NCBI GenBank assembly: GCA_910589375.1
Contig: CAJUTK010000003.1
Span: 206,996 to 270,995, forward strand
DNA length: 64,000 bases
DNA from: an uncultured Bacilli bacterium
GTDB lineage: Bacteria; Bacillota_I; Bacilli_A; RF39; UBA660
Reading direction: 5' to 3'
Part shown: positions 8,858-16,400 of the stretch, piece by piece
How the letters are laid out: each line of letters begins with the position of its first letter
How positions within the stretch are numbered: position 1 is the first letter of the stretch
Notes under the pieces: generated by a model
What the model was told of the DNA's origin: nothing
Database searches by the model: none
The model's input: the letters and a program-made list of their open reading frames with translations, nothing else
Program-made: the position numbers and the translations under genes

Positions 8858-9706
8858 ATGTCAAAAAAGAAAAATAGAACAACTAAAAAGAGTACGCCTT
8901 CTACTAGTAAGAAAAATAATGCAGAATCAAAAGAAAAAGTTGTACAGTTACAAGCAGATTTAGGGGAAGAACAATTAGTAGATCCAAAAGAAAGTCCAGT
9001 AATTGACTTAGAGCCAAAAGATAGTGAAAGTTTTATAACGCCACCAATTAACCCTATGAATGTTCCTGGTGTTATGCCAATTCCAGAATCTGGAATGAGG
9101 CATAATGTAAAAAACTTTTCTAATTTTTCTTTAGATTCTAATCCTCCTATACATAAAAGTAAGAAAAAAATAATTTTTATAATTGTAGTTTGCCTATTGG
9201 CTATGCTGTTAATTTATCTATTATTTTTTAAAGGAGATAAAAAGAAAGAAAAACTAAAAAATGCAAACAGCAATAATAGTAATATCCCATCTATTTCTAA
9301 TAGTAACACTCAAGAAGAAAAAGACACCATAAAATTAAACTGTGTTTTAGAGGAAGAATATGCAGAGGGAGTTACTGGAGAGTCGTCTATTACATTTATT
9401 TTCCGTGATGAAGAGTTAATAAAAACAATAGATGAAGAATCTGTCCATTTTAAAGAAGAGGGATTAAAACATTATTCAGCTTATGAGACTTCTTTAAAAG
9501 AAACATTAGAGAGTGATGAATTTAAATTTGATAATACAACATTTGAAATGCGTACAACAAAGGATAGAATTACGGCTGTTTATACAGTCGATTTAACGGC
9601 AGATCCATTCAATCCAAATAATAATTTGGATGAGCTAGGATACTCTTATCAAGAGGCAAAAACAGATATGGAAAAAGATGGCTATATTTGTAAGCAACAG
9701 AAGTAA
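8858..9706 (+). CDS. Membrane-anchored protein with C-terminal DGYxCK domain
   Basis: 282 residues. Long, charged, cytoplasmic N-terminus (about 1-100, Lys/Ser-rich then acidic and Pro-rich), one transmembrane helix (about 101-123), an Asn/Ser linker and an extracytoplasmic domain (about 150-282). That domain starts with LNCVLEEE and ends MEKDGYICK, paralleling the mature part of the lipoprotein seven bases upstream; the two are probably diverged paralogues with different anchors. GGTGAG ribosome-binding site. Function unknown. Confidence 0.65.
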   Translation: MSKKKNRTTKKSTPSTSKKNNAESKEKVVQLQADLGEEQLVDPKESPVIDLEPKDSESFITPPINPMNVPGVMPIPESGMRHNVKNFSNFSLDSNPPIHKSKKKIIFIIVVCLLAMLLIYLLFFKGDKKKEKLKNANSNNSNIPSISNSNTQEEKDTIKLNCVLEEEYAEGVTGESSITFIFRDEELIKTIDEESVHFKEEGLKHYSAYETSLKETLESDEFKFDNTTFEMRTTKDRITAVYTVDLTADPFNPNNNLDELGYSYQEAKTDMEKDGYICKQQK

Positions 9707-9722
9707 TTTTGTTGCTTTTTCA
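9692..9722 (+). terminator. Rho-independent terminator
   Basis: AAGCAAC / GTTGCTT stem spanning the stop codon, followed by T run. Confidence 0.75.
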
Positions 9723-9771
9723 TATAAATATTAATAAAATAGAGAAAAAACAAAAAAATATAAAAAAAGTC

Positions 9772-9800
9772 TTGCCAAAAATAAAAAAATACGGTACAAT
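9772..9800 (+). promoter_or_regulatory. tRNA promoter
   Basis: TTGCCA, 17-base spacer, TACAAT; 28 bases upstream of tRNA-Ile. Confidence 0.75.
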
Positions 9801-9828
9801 GAAATAGTCATTGAAAAAAGGATTCAAT

Positions 9829-9905
<77 letters not shown>

Positions 9906-9912
9906 TTTCTTT

Positions 9913-9989
9913 GGCCCGTTGGTGAAGTGGTTCAACACACATGCCTTTCACGCATGCATTCATGGGTTCAAATCCCGTACGGGTCACCA
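9913..9989 (+). tRNA. tRNA-Glu (anticodon TTC)
   Basis: 77 bases with encoded CCA. Acceptor GGCCCGT / ACGGGTC, anticodon stem CATGC/GCATG with loop CTTTCAC (TTC at 9947-9949), T-arm GGGTTCAAATCCC. Seven bases after tRNA-Ile. Confidence 0.96.
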
Positions 9990-10000
9990 ATTTGTAAATT

Positions 10001-10023
10001 AACTCCTGAGAAGGAGTTTTTTT
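10001..10023 (+). terminator. Rho-independent terminator of the tRNA pair
   Basis: AACTCCT GAGA AGGAGTT hairpin with a seven-base T run. Confidence 0.9.
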
Positions 10024-10045
10024 ATATCTTCATAATGAATTTGCA

Positions 10046-10075
10046 ATAGACTTTCTCTTACTGCTTCATATACTA
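10046..10075 (+). promoter_or_regulatory. Possible sigma-E-type sporulation promoter
   Basis: ATA, 18 bases, CATATACTA: fits the mother-cell consensus ATA-N16/18-CATANNNT. Short motifs like this occur by chance in AT-rich DNA, so this is a candidate only. Confidence 0.35.
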
Positions 10076-10101
10076 TAGTAGTTTTAGAAGGGAGAAATAA
10101 T

Positions 10102-10881
10102 ATGCAATATTTAAAGTATCCAACTAAGGTTATGAATATTACTCAAAACTATAGTGGAACGACATCCCATAGTAGTGCATCATTAGGTAGCCCAAAGTCT
10201 TATCCTATTGATGACAACTGTGGAAATGCAAAAAGAAGTAATTTTTATGCACCTTGTGATTTGAAAATAAAAAGAATTTATGGAGTAGGAAATGCAGGAG
10301 TTAATGCTGTATGGTTAGAGTCAAAAGAAAAAGTGAAATTAGCGAATAATAAAGAATCCTATGTAACAATATTAATTGTACATGGAGAAGATGAAGATTT
10401 AAAAAAATTAAAAGTTGGAAAAGTATTTAAACAAGGTGAATATCTTTTTAAAGAAGGTCGTGATGGTTTTGATAGAGGATTTGCAAGTGGGTATCACTTC
10501 CATATAGAAGTAGCAACTTGTAAATTTGAAGAACTTGAAAATAATGGTTGGAGAAAAAATTCAAAGGGAAGTTGGGTAATTAGTAGAAAAGCAATAAAAC
10601 CAGAAGATGCCTTTTATGTAGATTCTAACTTTACTACCATTAAAGATTCTGGTGGTTTACAATTTAAAATGCTTCCAAAAGAAAAGGATGAGTATTATCC
10701 AAAATCGAATTATCAGGGAACTTCTATTACTACTGCGCTTAATCAATTAAAAATAGACAGTTCTTTTGCGAATAGAGAAAAAATTGCTAATAAGAATGGC
10801 ATTAGTAATTATAGAGGTACTTCCACCCAAAATACAAAACTATTAAATTTAGTACAACAAGGAGTTTTGAAAAAAATATAA
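10102..10881 (+). CDS. Cell-wall hydrolase-like protein (M23-like fold, endolysin-type wall-binding tail)
   Basis: 259 residues without a signal peptide. The N-terminal two-thirds look like a divergent M23 metallopeptidase: HSSASLG...YPIDDNCG, a beta-strand core (FYAPCDLKIKRIY, TILIVHG) and SGYHFHIEV, equivalent to the HxH motif. Residues about 195-259 form a module (YYPKSNYQGTSI..AL....IDSSFANREKIA..NGI.NYRGT..QNTKLL.LL) that I associate with clostridial and phage endolysins as a wall-binding tail. GAAGGGAG ribosome-binding site. No holin or other phage gene adjoins. It could be a domesticated lysin or a mother-cell lysis enzyme; catalytic competence is uncertain. Confidence 0.65.
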   Translation: MQYLKYPTKVMNITQNYSGTTSHSSASLGSPKSYPIDDNCGNAKRSNFYAPCDLKIKRIYGVGNAGVNAVWLESKEKVKLANNKESYVTILIVHGEDEDLKKLKVGKVFKQGEYLFKEGRDGFDRGFASGYHFHIEVATCKFEELENNGWRKNSKGSWVISRKAIKPEDAFYVDSNFTTIKDSGGLQFKMLPKEKDEYYPKSNYQGTSITTALNQLKIDSSFANREKIANKNGISNYRGTSTQNTKLLNLVQQGVLKKI

Positions 10882-10906
10882 AAGACTATCTTTTAAATAG
10901 TCTTTT
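10880..10906. terminator. Bidirectional terminator between convergent genes
   Basis: AAAAGACTAT / ATAGTCTTTT stem with a 7-base loop; T-rich on both outer sides. Confidence 0.8.
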
Positions 10907-11522
10907 AAAATGGAAATTTATAATTTAAAATGTTTTGAATAGTTTCTTCTAGGAGATTATCTAGTTCTTCTTTTGTATAATATTTTAAAACTTTAGAACT
11001 AATTCTAGGAATGCTAATAAATTGAATAGTTTTCTTAATATCTTTTTCTTTGATAGAAATTCTATCAATCTTTTTACATTCTCTAGCGGCTTTTTTAGTC
11101 TTTTTTATTTCTAGATGATTATCCATATAATTATTATTGTAACTTCTAAATTCTCGTTGTTTTATGATTCTTAGTTCTGTTTTAGAAAGATTTTTTAATT
11201 CTTCAATACTTTGTGCTTTCTTTTTAAAATGAATATTCCATAAATAATCAGTATAAAGATGGGAAAAGTATCCAAAAAATAGGGGATTTGTTTTCACTTC
11301 TTTCCCATATTGATTTAAGAATGCTAAATGTATTTCTTTTTCTTCATGCTTGTAGTGTGTATACCTATGATTTATTACTTTAGATACATCTTCTAAACTG
11401 TAAGCATTATTGATATCTGGTAGAATATTTCCTAATTGAAAAAGTTCAAAGTCTTTTTCTGGATATTGTATTTCTTGATTCAGTCTCTTAGCTACTTCTA
11501 AATGAATTCTCCAATTAGGCAT
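10905..11522 (-). CDS. Zinc-dependent phospholipase C-like protein
   Basis: 205 residues on the minus strand. The N-terminal pattern MPNWRIHLEVAKRL, FQLGNILPDI, INHRYTHY and FFGYFSHLYTDYLW matches the helical zinc-dependent PLC/S1-P1-like family common in Bacillota, whose His/Asp/Trp residues bind zinc ions. The middle and C-terminal parts are Lys-rich and divergent. No signal peptide, so it is probably intracellular; the substrate is unknown. AGGAGGAA lies just before the ATG. Convergent with the hydrolase-like gene. Confidence 0.65.
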   Translation of the reverse strand: MPNWRIHLEVAKRLNQEIQYPEKDFELFQLGNILPDINNAYSLEDVSKVINHRYTHYKHEEKEIHLAFLNQYGKEVKTNPLFFGYFSHLYTDYLWNIHFKKKAQSIEELKNLSKTELRIIKQREFRSYNNNYMDNHLEIKKTKKAARECKKIDRISIKEKDIKKTIQFISIPRISSKVLKYYTKEELDNLLEETIQNILNYKFPF

Positions 11523-11543
11523 AATATTCCTCCTAACAATCTT

Positions 11544-11571
11544 ATTATAGCAAATATCTAGTATCTGTTCA
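11544..11571 (-). promoter_or_regulatory. Promoter for the phospholipase-like gene
   Basis: Minus strand: TGAACA, 16-base spacer, TATAAT, 22 bases before the start codon. Confidence 0.5.
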
Positions 11572-11579
11572 ATTGAGAT

Positions 11580-11608
11580 TCTCCCTTAGGACCACAGATT
11601 AAGAGTCA
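11580..11608 (-). pseudogene. tRNA-Lys remnant
   Basis: The plus-strand piece at 11593-11607 repeats, base for base, part of the intact tRNA-Lys at 11701-11715 (CACAGATTAAGAGTC, anticodon arm). A CCTTAGG just before it matches the tRNA 3' region, so most of the T-arm is missing. It lies beyond the tRNA terminator and cannot fold as a tRNA. Confidence 0.6.
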
Positions 11609-11626
11609 TTTGGTCTTCTTTTGATT

Positions 11627-11658
11627 ACAAAAAAAGAACTAGTAAATCAGTTCTTTTT
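11627..11658 (-). terminator. Terminator of tRNA-Lys
   Basis: Read on the minus strand: AAAAAGAACT / AGTTCTTTTT hairpin followed by a T run. It lies just downstream of the tRNA. Confidence 0.8.
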
Positions 11659-11668
11659 ATTTCAACAA

Positions 11669-11744
11669 TGGTGTCCCCTTAGGGGCTCGAACCCTAGACC
11701 CACAGATTAAGAGTCTGTTGCTCTACCAACTGAGCTAAGGAGAC
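11669..11744 (-). tRNA. tRNA-Lys (anticodon CTT)
   Basis: 76 bases with encoded CCA. Read on the minus strand: acceptor GTCTCCT / AGGGGAC, D-arm TAGCTCAGTTGGTAGAGC, anticodon stem ACAGA/TCTGT with loop CTCTTAA (CTT, plus-strand 11709-11711), T-arm GGGTTCGAGCCC. Confidence 0.96.
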
Positions 11745-11850
11745 ATATTTGGTTGACAGAATTAATTATAGCACATTTTTTTAATATTTCAAATACTTAA
11801 TAAGAAAAAAATGAATTTTCCTTTTATTCTCCTATTAATAGAAAGAAAAT

Positions 11851-11872
11851 AGGGTACTTGCATTACTCTTTT
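11851..11872 (+). promoter_or_regulatory. Shared upstream box, copy 1
   Basis: AGGGTACTTGCATTACTC followed by TTTT, 45 bases before the first pilin-vWA gene. It contains TTGCAT as a possible -35, but the position 17 bases on is all T, unlike copy 2, where TATAAT is present. Related boxes precede the other two genes (13253-13274, 14789-14810). Confidence 0.45.
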
Positions 11873-11917
11873 ACTTTATATTTTTTTGTTTTAGAATGAA
11901 TAATAGAGGTATGTTTT

Positions 11918-13213
11918 ATGAAGAATAAAAGAAGTAATTTAGGTTTTACATTAATAGAGTTATTATGTGTGCTAGTAATACCTGCCCTTTTAGTAACCTT
12001 AGTAGGAAGAAGCTTTGTTAAGATAATTAATGATGCAGAGACAGAATTATCTGAGTCACAAGAAAAATCAATTTTAAATGCAGCAGAGAAATGGGCAACA
12101 GAAAACTCTGGAGAGTTTGATGATATAGAGGGAAGCAGTTTACAAATAGGTGCGGATATTGTATTTGTTTTAGACTTTTCAGGTAGTATGGGATTCTCTA
12201 GTAATTTTATATCCACGCCAACTGGAAAAATAAGTCGTTACCAAGCGATGATAGAAGCCTTAGATTCATCAGTCCCAATTTTAATGCCAGAAGATAGTGA
12301 CAATAAAATTTCTATTGTTTCTTATGGCGAGACAGTTAAAACAATATTGCCTCTTGATAAATATAAGATGGAAGGATCTTAGTTTGTCAAATGGACTAAA
12401 ACTAATTCTGGGGATGATTTTGGGATAATCTCTTTCCCAAACTTATATAATTCTAGTGGTAAAAAAATAACACAAACATATAAAATGCAAAATGGTGTAA
12501 CCTATACACAGGGTGGAATTTTGGGAGCTACTCAGATTCTTTTATCTAATTCAAATGTTGTAAATCGAATTCCTGTTATTGTTTTATTTACTGATGGAGA
12601 GCCAACTGCCTATTATCCTGGAAATAAATTTGTCTCTAGATGCCAATCTTGTGGTGGAAGTTGGAATTTAGCAGCTGCTAGATACATGATAGAAGCAGGT
12701 GTATATGCTAAAAGCAGTATTAAGTCTTATTATCAATCCCAATTATTTTTTTATACAGTGGGTCTTGGAATAGGTGTTGGTAGCCCTGGAGAATTAGTAT
12801 TAAATCCAACAAAGGAAAATATCGAATTGTCAACATCTGATTCTAAGAGGAGAGAGTTAGCAAATTATTTAAAACAACATAATGGTTCTTCTGCTTATAA
12901 TTATGCAGACAAGTCTTTCATTAATGTCTTAGACGCTGAGCAATTAAAAGATATTTTTTTAAATATTTCAAATGAAGTAATTGAAGCTACAAAAGTTACT
13001 CAATTATGTGTTACTGTTGATGAATTAAAAAAAGGTGGCTATTTGTCAAAAGATGCTAAAATAAATGATACGTTAGGAGAAACCATCTACGTATTAATGA
13101 GTGAAAATGCTGCCACTAATCAATATGTATTTAGTGTTGCTAAAACAGATGAACAGAAGAAACAATGTAAAGCTTTAATTGATCAAAAAAATTCTAATAA
13201 AAAAGGAGTATAA
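11918..13213 (+). pseudogene. Pilin-like vWA protein, interrupted by an in-frame TAG
   Basis: One frame of 432 codons broken by a single TAG at 12380-12382; no frameshift is involved. The N-terminus is a class III pilin signal (NLGFTLIELLCVLVI, cleavage after Gly, Glu at +5), then a helix. A von Willebrand A domain follows with MIDAS VFVLDFSGSMG, FTDGEP and the rest after the stop. The C-terminus has CVTVDELKKGGYL and the block SENAATNQY shared with its paralogues. In the signal helix a Pro (VIPALL) replaces the Leu present in both sister genes, which would kink the helix. Probably a decaying copy; read-through is possible but unsupported, since many genes here end in TAG. Confidence 0.8.
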
Positions 13214-13228
13214 AAAATACTCCTTTTT
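13199..13228 (+). terminator. Rho-independent terminator
   Basis: AAAAGGAGTA / TACTCCTTTT hairpin overlapping the stop codon, then T-rich. Confidence 0.85.
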
Positions 13229-13252
13229 CTTTTAACCCTTATTAAAATGAAT

Positions 13253-13274
13253 AAGGTACTTGTATTACCTGTAG
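13253..13274 (+). promoter_or_regulatory. Shared upstream box, copy 2
   Basis: AAGGTACTTGTATTACC and flanking bases: 15 of the first 17 match copy 1 (mismatches at positions 2 and 11). Here TTGTAT (13260-13265), 17 bases, TATAAT (13283-13288) makes a complete promoter, 37 bases before the gene. Confidence 0.6.
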
Positions 13275-13324
13275 TATTTTGTTATAATTTCTGTAGAGAA
13301 TAAATACTAGGAGGATATATAAAT

Positions 13325-14557
13325 ATGAAGAAAAAACAAAATATAGGATTTACATTAATAGAATTATTATGTGTATTAGTTATTCTAGCGCTTTTAGCGA
13401 TTATTGTAGGAAGAAGTATAGTTAGAAGTGTGAATGAAGCAAAAACAGATTTAACAGAAACACAGGAAAAATCAATTTTAAATGCAGCAGAGAAGTGGTC
13501 ACTAGATCATACTAGTGAGTTTGATGATATTGAAGGTGTAATTAATCAAGTGGGCTTAGATGTTGTTTTTATACTAGATGTTTCTGGAAGTATGACTTCT
13601 ACAGTTAGAAACGTTAATGGTGTAAGCATGACTAGAAATCAAGCTGTTGCGGAGGCTACAAATGATTCAATAGTAGCTTTATATAAAGGTAATATTAATA
13701 CACGAATTGGAGTTGTTTTGTTTGGTAATTCTGGAAAAGATTTTCTTCCATTAGATAAATATGAACGTATGAGCACATACTATCTTAGATATATAGCTCC
13801 TACTAGCGGAAGTTATGGAACTTTAGAAAGTGGTAGGTTAGTTGCTTTAAAAGATGGTGCTGTTTATGAAAAAAATTATAAATATGATGGTAGTGGAACA
13901 GAATTAACTAATGGAATGTTAATAGCCCAGCAAAAATTTATGGACCAAACACTTGAAGAGCCTAGAATTCCTGTTGTTATTATTTTAACAGATGGTGATG
14001 ATTTTCGACCATCAACAGCTATAAAAACAATAAAAGAAGGTAGAAGCGTAATTGAAACGAAATATAAAAGTACTATGTATGTATATACTATTGGATTTGG
14101 TATAAGTAATGGTAGCAAAGCAGCACTAACACTTAATCCAACACCAGAAGCGATTCAATATGCAATTGATCATAATACTTCTGCAAAAACGCTAGCAGAA
14201 GAGTTACAAGCAACAGGAGAAAATTACGATTATGCAGATGGTAGTTTTATTGGAGCCATGGATGCAAATGCATTAAGGGAATTATTTTTGCAAATTTCAG
14301 ATGAAGTGGTAAAAGCTACAAAAATAACCCAAGTATGTGTAACGATTGATGAGTTAAAAGATGGAGGATATTTATCAAAAGATGCTAAAATAAATGAAGA
14401 GTTAGCAAAAAGTACTTATGTGCTTATGAGTGAGAATGCTGCTACTAATCAATATGGATTTAGTATTGCTAAAACAGAAGAACAGAAACAACAATGTAGA
14501 GATTTAATTGCAGCAAAGGAAGAACGAGAAAATGAAACATCTAATTTAAATCCTTAA
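13325..14557 (+). CDS. Type IV pilin-like protein with inserted von Willebrand A domain
   Basis: 410 residues. Prepilin signal NIGFTLIELLCVLVI (Gly/Phe cleavage site, Glu5), a hydrophobic helix, then AAEKW and a vWA domain (about 78-300) with MIDAS VFILDVSGSMT, a TxxxD-equivalent loop and IILTDGDD. The C-terminal quarter returns to a pilin-like ending: VCVTIDELKDGGYLSK, the block MSENAATNQYGFS, and a Cys pair (CVT..QQC) like the disulfide-bonded D-region. The vWA domain therefore looks inserted between pilin helix and tail. Likely a minor pilin or tip adhesin exported after prepilin peptidase cleavage. No other pilus genes are in view. AGGAGG ribosome-binding site. Confidence 0.85.
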   Translation: MKKKQNIGFTLIELLCVLVILALLAIIVGRSIVRSVNEAKTDLTETQEKSILNAAEKWSLDHTSEFDDIEGVINQVGLDVVFILDVSGSMTSTVRNVNGVSMTRNQAVAEATNDSIVALYKGNINTRIGVVLFGNSGKDFLPLDKYERMSTYYLRYIAPTSGSYGTLESGRLVALKDGAVYEKNYKYDGSGTELTNGMLIAQQKFMDQTLEEPRIPVVIILTDGDDFRPSTAIKTIKEGRSVIETKYKSTMYVYTIGFGISNGSKAALTLNPTPEAIQYAIDHNTSAKTLAEELQATGENYDYADGSFIGAMDANALRELFLQISDEVVKATKITQVCVTIDELKDGGYLSKDAKINEELAKSTYVLMSENAATNQYGFSIAKTEEQKQQCRDLIAAKEERENETSNLNP

Positions 14558-14571
14558 AAAGTGTTAGTATA

Positions 14572-14603
14572 AAAAAGAGGTATAATGGTTACCTCTTTTT
14601 TTC
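14572..14603 (+). terminator. Rho-independent terminator
   Basis: AAAGAGGTA / TACCTCTTT hairpin, 7-base loop, T run. Confidence 0.9.
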
Positions 14604-14753
14604 TTCTATTATAATTTTTTAAAGTATAAATATTGGGGCGATAGAAAGATAGAATGAAATAAAATTTTAATGATGCAAAAAACAGAAAGATAATGTCAAA
14701 AAATGTCAATTATTGTTAAAAAAATAAATACTTTAAAAATAGGATATATATAT

Positions 14754-14779
14754 AAAGGAAATATTTAAAGGAAATATTT
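14754..14779 (+). repeat. Tandem 13-base duplication
   Basis: AAAGGAAATATTT occurs twice without a gap, in the roughly 295-base non-coding stretch before the third pilin-vWA gene. Apart from this and the upstream box at 14789-14810, that stretch shows only AT-rich sequence. Confidence 0.8.
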
Positions 14780-14788
14780 TTGTAAGAT

Positions 14789-14810
14789 AGGGCTCCCGTA
14801 ATACTCTTTT
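14789..14810 (+). promoter_or_regulatory. Shared upstream box, copy 3
   Basis: AGGGCTCCCGTAATACTC followed by TTTT, 42 bases before the third gene. It matches copy 1 at both ends but lacks a TTG -35, so it may be a protein-binding site rather than part of a sigma-A promoter. Confidence 0.4.
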
Positions 14811-14852
14811 TTTGCCGTTTTTTATTATTTAAAATGCTAATGGTGATGTATT

Positions 14853-16358
14853 ATGAAAAGAGATAGAGAAAAAGGTTTTACCTTAGTAGAGCTAATGTGT
14901 GTATTAGTCATATTAGCGCTTTTAGCTTTATTAGTAGGAAAAGCTATTACAGGAAGCATAAATCAAGCAAAAGATGATTTAGATGAGAGTAAAAAGAAAG
15001 CAATATTAAATGCTGCTGAAAAATGGTCTATTGATAATTCTGATAAATTTGATGATTTTGAAACTAAGAAAATAAAGGTTGGATTGGATGTTGTGTTTAT
15101 TGTTGATATGTCTGGTAGTATGAAAGGAAAAATGAATGATGGCAATGCTAAAACTGCTGCAACTGTTAATTCCATTAATATTGCGTTAGATACATTAAGA
15201 GAATATGAGGATAATAGAGTAGGTTTTGTTCTATTCAGTGGTCGTGATGCAGGTGGCGGTTCTAGTGGAAATAATCCTTATAGAAGCGCAAATACTTCTA
15301 TTTTACATTCTTCTAACAAACTTATTCCGATTAATCAGATTGGTACATTAGTACATTCAACAAATGGGTCCCAAGAGTATGTGACTATTCCAGGAGATAC
15401 AAATTCTCCAATTGAATTTGTGGGTGGAACTTATACTATGTTAGGCTTACAGAAAGCAACACAATTATTGATGCAGTCTGATGGGATTACAAAAAAAGGA
15501 AGAATACCAGTTGTCATTTTAGTTACTGATGGGGAACCTAGTACAGGTGTAGCTAATAGGGATGTTAATGAATCTAACTATTTACAGGTAACAGATGCTG
15601 ATCAAGGCCATGGAGGGACTACCTGGTGCTTAAGCAGTGCAGTTTGGCCAAACTTTAAAGATTACTTTGAGTTTCCTTATGTATCAAACCGTTGTGCTAC
15701 AGTCACTAATTATCCAATTAGTGAAGCTACCAATCGTTCTGTAAAAATGGTATGGAATGTTATTCAGACTTCTGTGATTTCTAAAAAAAATCTTTCTAAA
15801 ATCTATGGTGCTTCAATGTATTTCTATACAATAGGTATAGGTTTAACCTCTGATTTTGGAAAATTTATGCTTGAGCCAAATGCTACAAGATTAGCTAATT
15901 TAAGTACAAGTAGGGCTACTACTGGAGTAGATAGTATGTCAAAAACGGAAGAAAAATATTGGGATACTTTATGGCATGTAGATATTAGTGAAAAGTTATA
16001 TAACTTTATTAACCCTACAGATGGATCGCCTAAAAAAACTGATTATAATTATGTTACGAAGGCTTTCTTAAATAGTGTTTCTCTAGAAGATTTAAAAGCT
16101 AATTTCGAGGAGATTGCAACAGAAATATCGGAAGCTACTAAAGTATCTGAAGTTTGTGTTAAGGTAAGAGACTTACAACAAGGCGGATATTTAGGCAAAA
16201 ATATAGAATTAACAGAAGAATATTTGAATGATAAATATGTAATTATGAGTTATAATGAACCTACTAATCAATTCTCTTATGCCTTAGCAGAAACAGAAAA
16301 TCAAATTCAAGCATGTCAGGATTATTATATGAAACAAGAAGCAAAAGAAAATGAATAA
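14853..16358 (+). CDS. Type IV pilin-like protein with inserted von Willebrand A domain (largest copy)
   Basis: 501 residues, with the same plan as the gene at 13325. Signal EKGFTLVELMCVLVI, helix and AAEKW; vWA domain (about 78-430) with MIDAS VFIVDMSGSMKG, YTMLGLQKAT and ILVTDGEP; C-terminal VCVKVRDLQQGGYL and a final QACQ. The vWA part is about 90 residues longer than its sister's, with an insert around residues 240-300 containing two Cys (WCLSS, NRCAT) that could form a disulfide. GGTGATG ribosome-binding site. Its last codons contain the sigma-G promoter of spoVA. Confidence 0.85.
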   Translation: MKRDREKGFTLVELMCVLVILALLALLVGKAITGSINQAKDDLDESKKKAILNAAEKWSIDNSDKFDDFETKKIKVGLDVVFIVDMSGSMKGKMNDGNAKTAATVNSINIALDTLREYEDNRVGFVLFSGRDAGGGSSGNNPYRSANTSILHSSNKLIPINQIGTLVHSTNGSQEYVTIPGDTNSPIEFVGGTYTMLGLQKATQLLMQSDGITKKGRIPVVILVTDGEPSTGVANRDVNESNYLQVTDADQGHGGTTWCLSSAVWPNFKDYFEFPYVSNRCATVTNYPISEATNRSVKMVWNVIQTSVISKKNLSKIYGASMYFYTIGIGLTSDFGKFMLEPNATRLANLSTSRATTGVDSMSKTEEKYWDTLWHVDISEKLYNFINPTDGSPKKTDYNYVTKAFLNSVSLEDLKANFEEIATEISEATKVSEVCVKVRDLQQGGYLGKNIELTEEYLNDKYVIMSYNEPTNQFSYALAETENQIQACQDYYMKQEAKENE

Positions 16359-16382
16359 AACAAAATCTCTTATTCCATAATA
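16352..16382 (+). promoter_or_regulatory. Sigma-G promoter of the spoVA operon
   Basis: TGAATA, 18 bases, CATAATA: an exact match to the forespore consensus TGMATA-N18-CATAMTA. The -35 overlaps the end of the preceding gene; the start codon of spoVAC lies 19 bases after the -10. Confidence 0.85.
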
Positions 16383-16400
16383 GGAATAGGAGGTTTTTTT

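Noticed and set aside
12380..12382. TAG recoded as sense in this organism
   Set aside because: Several ordinary genes in the window end in TAG at the expected place (for example 3005, 8850, 58482), so the code is standard and the TAG in the pilin copy is a disruption.
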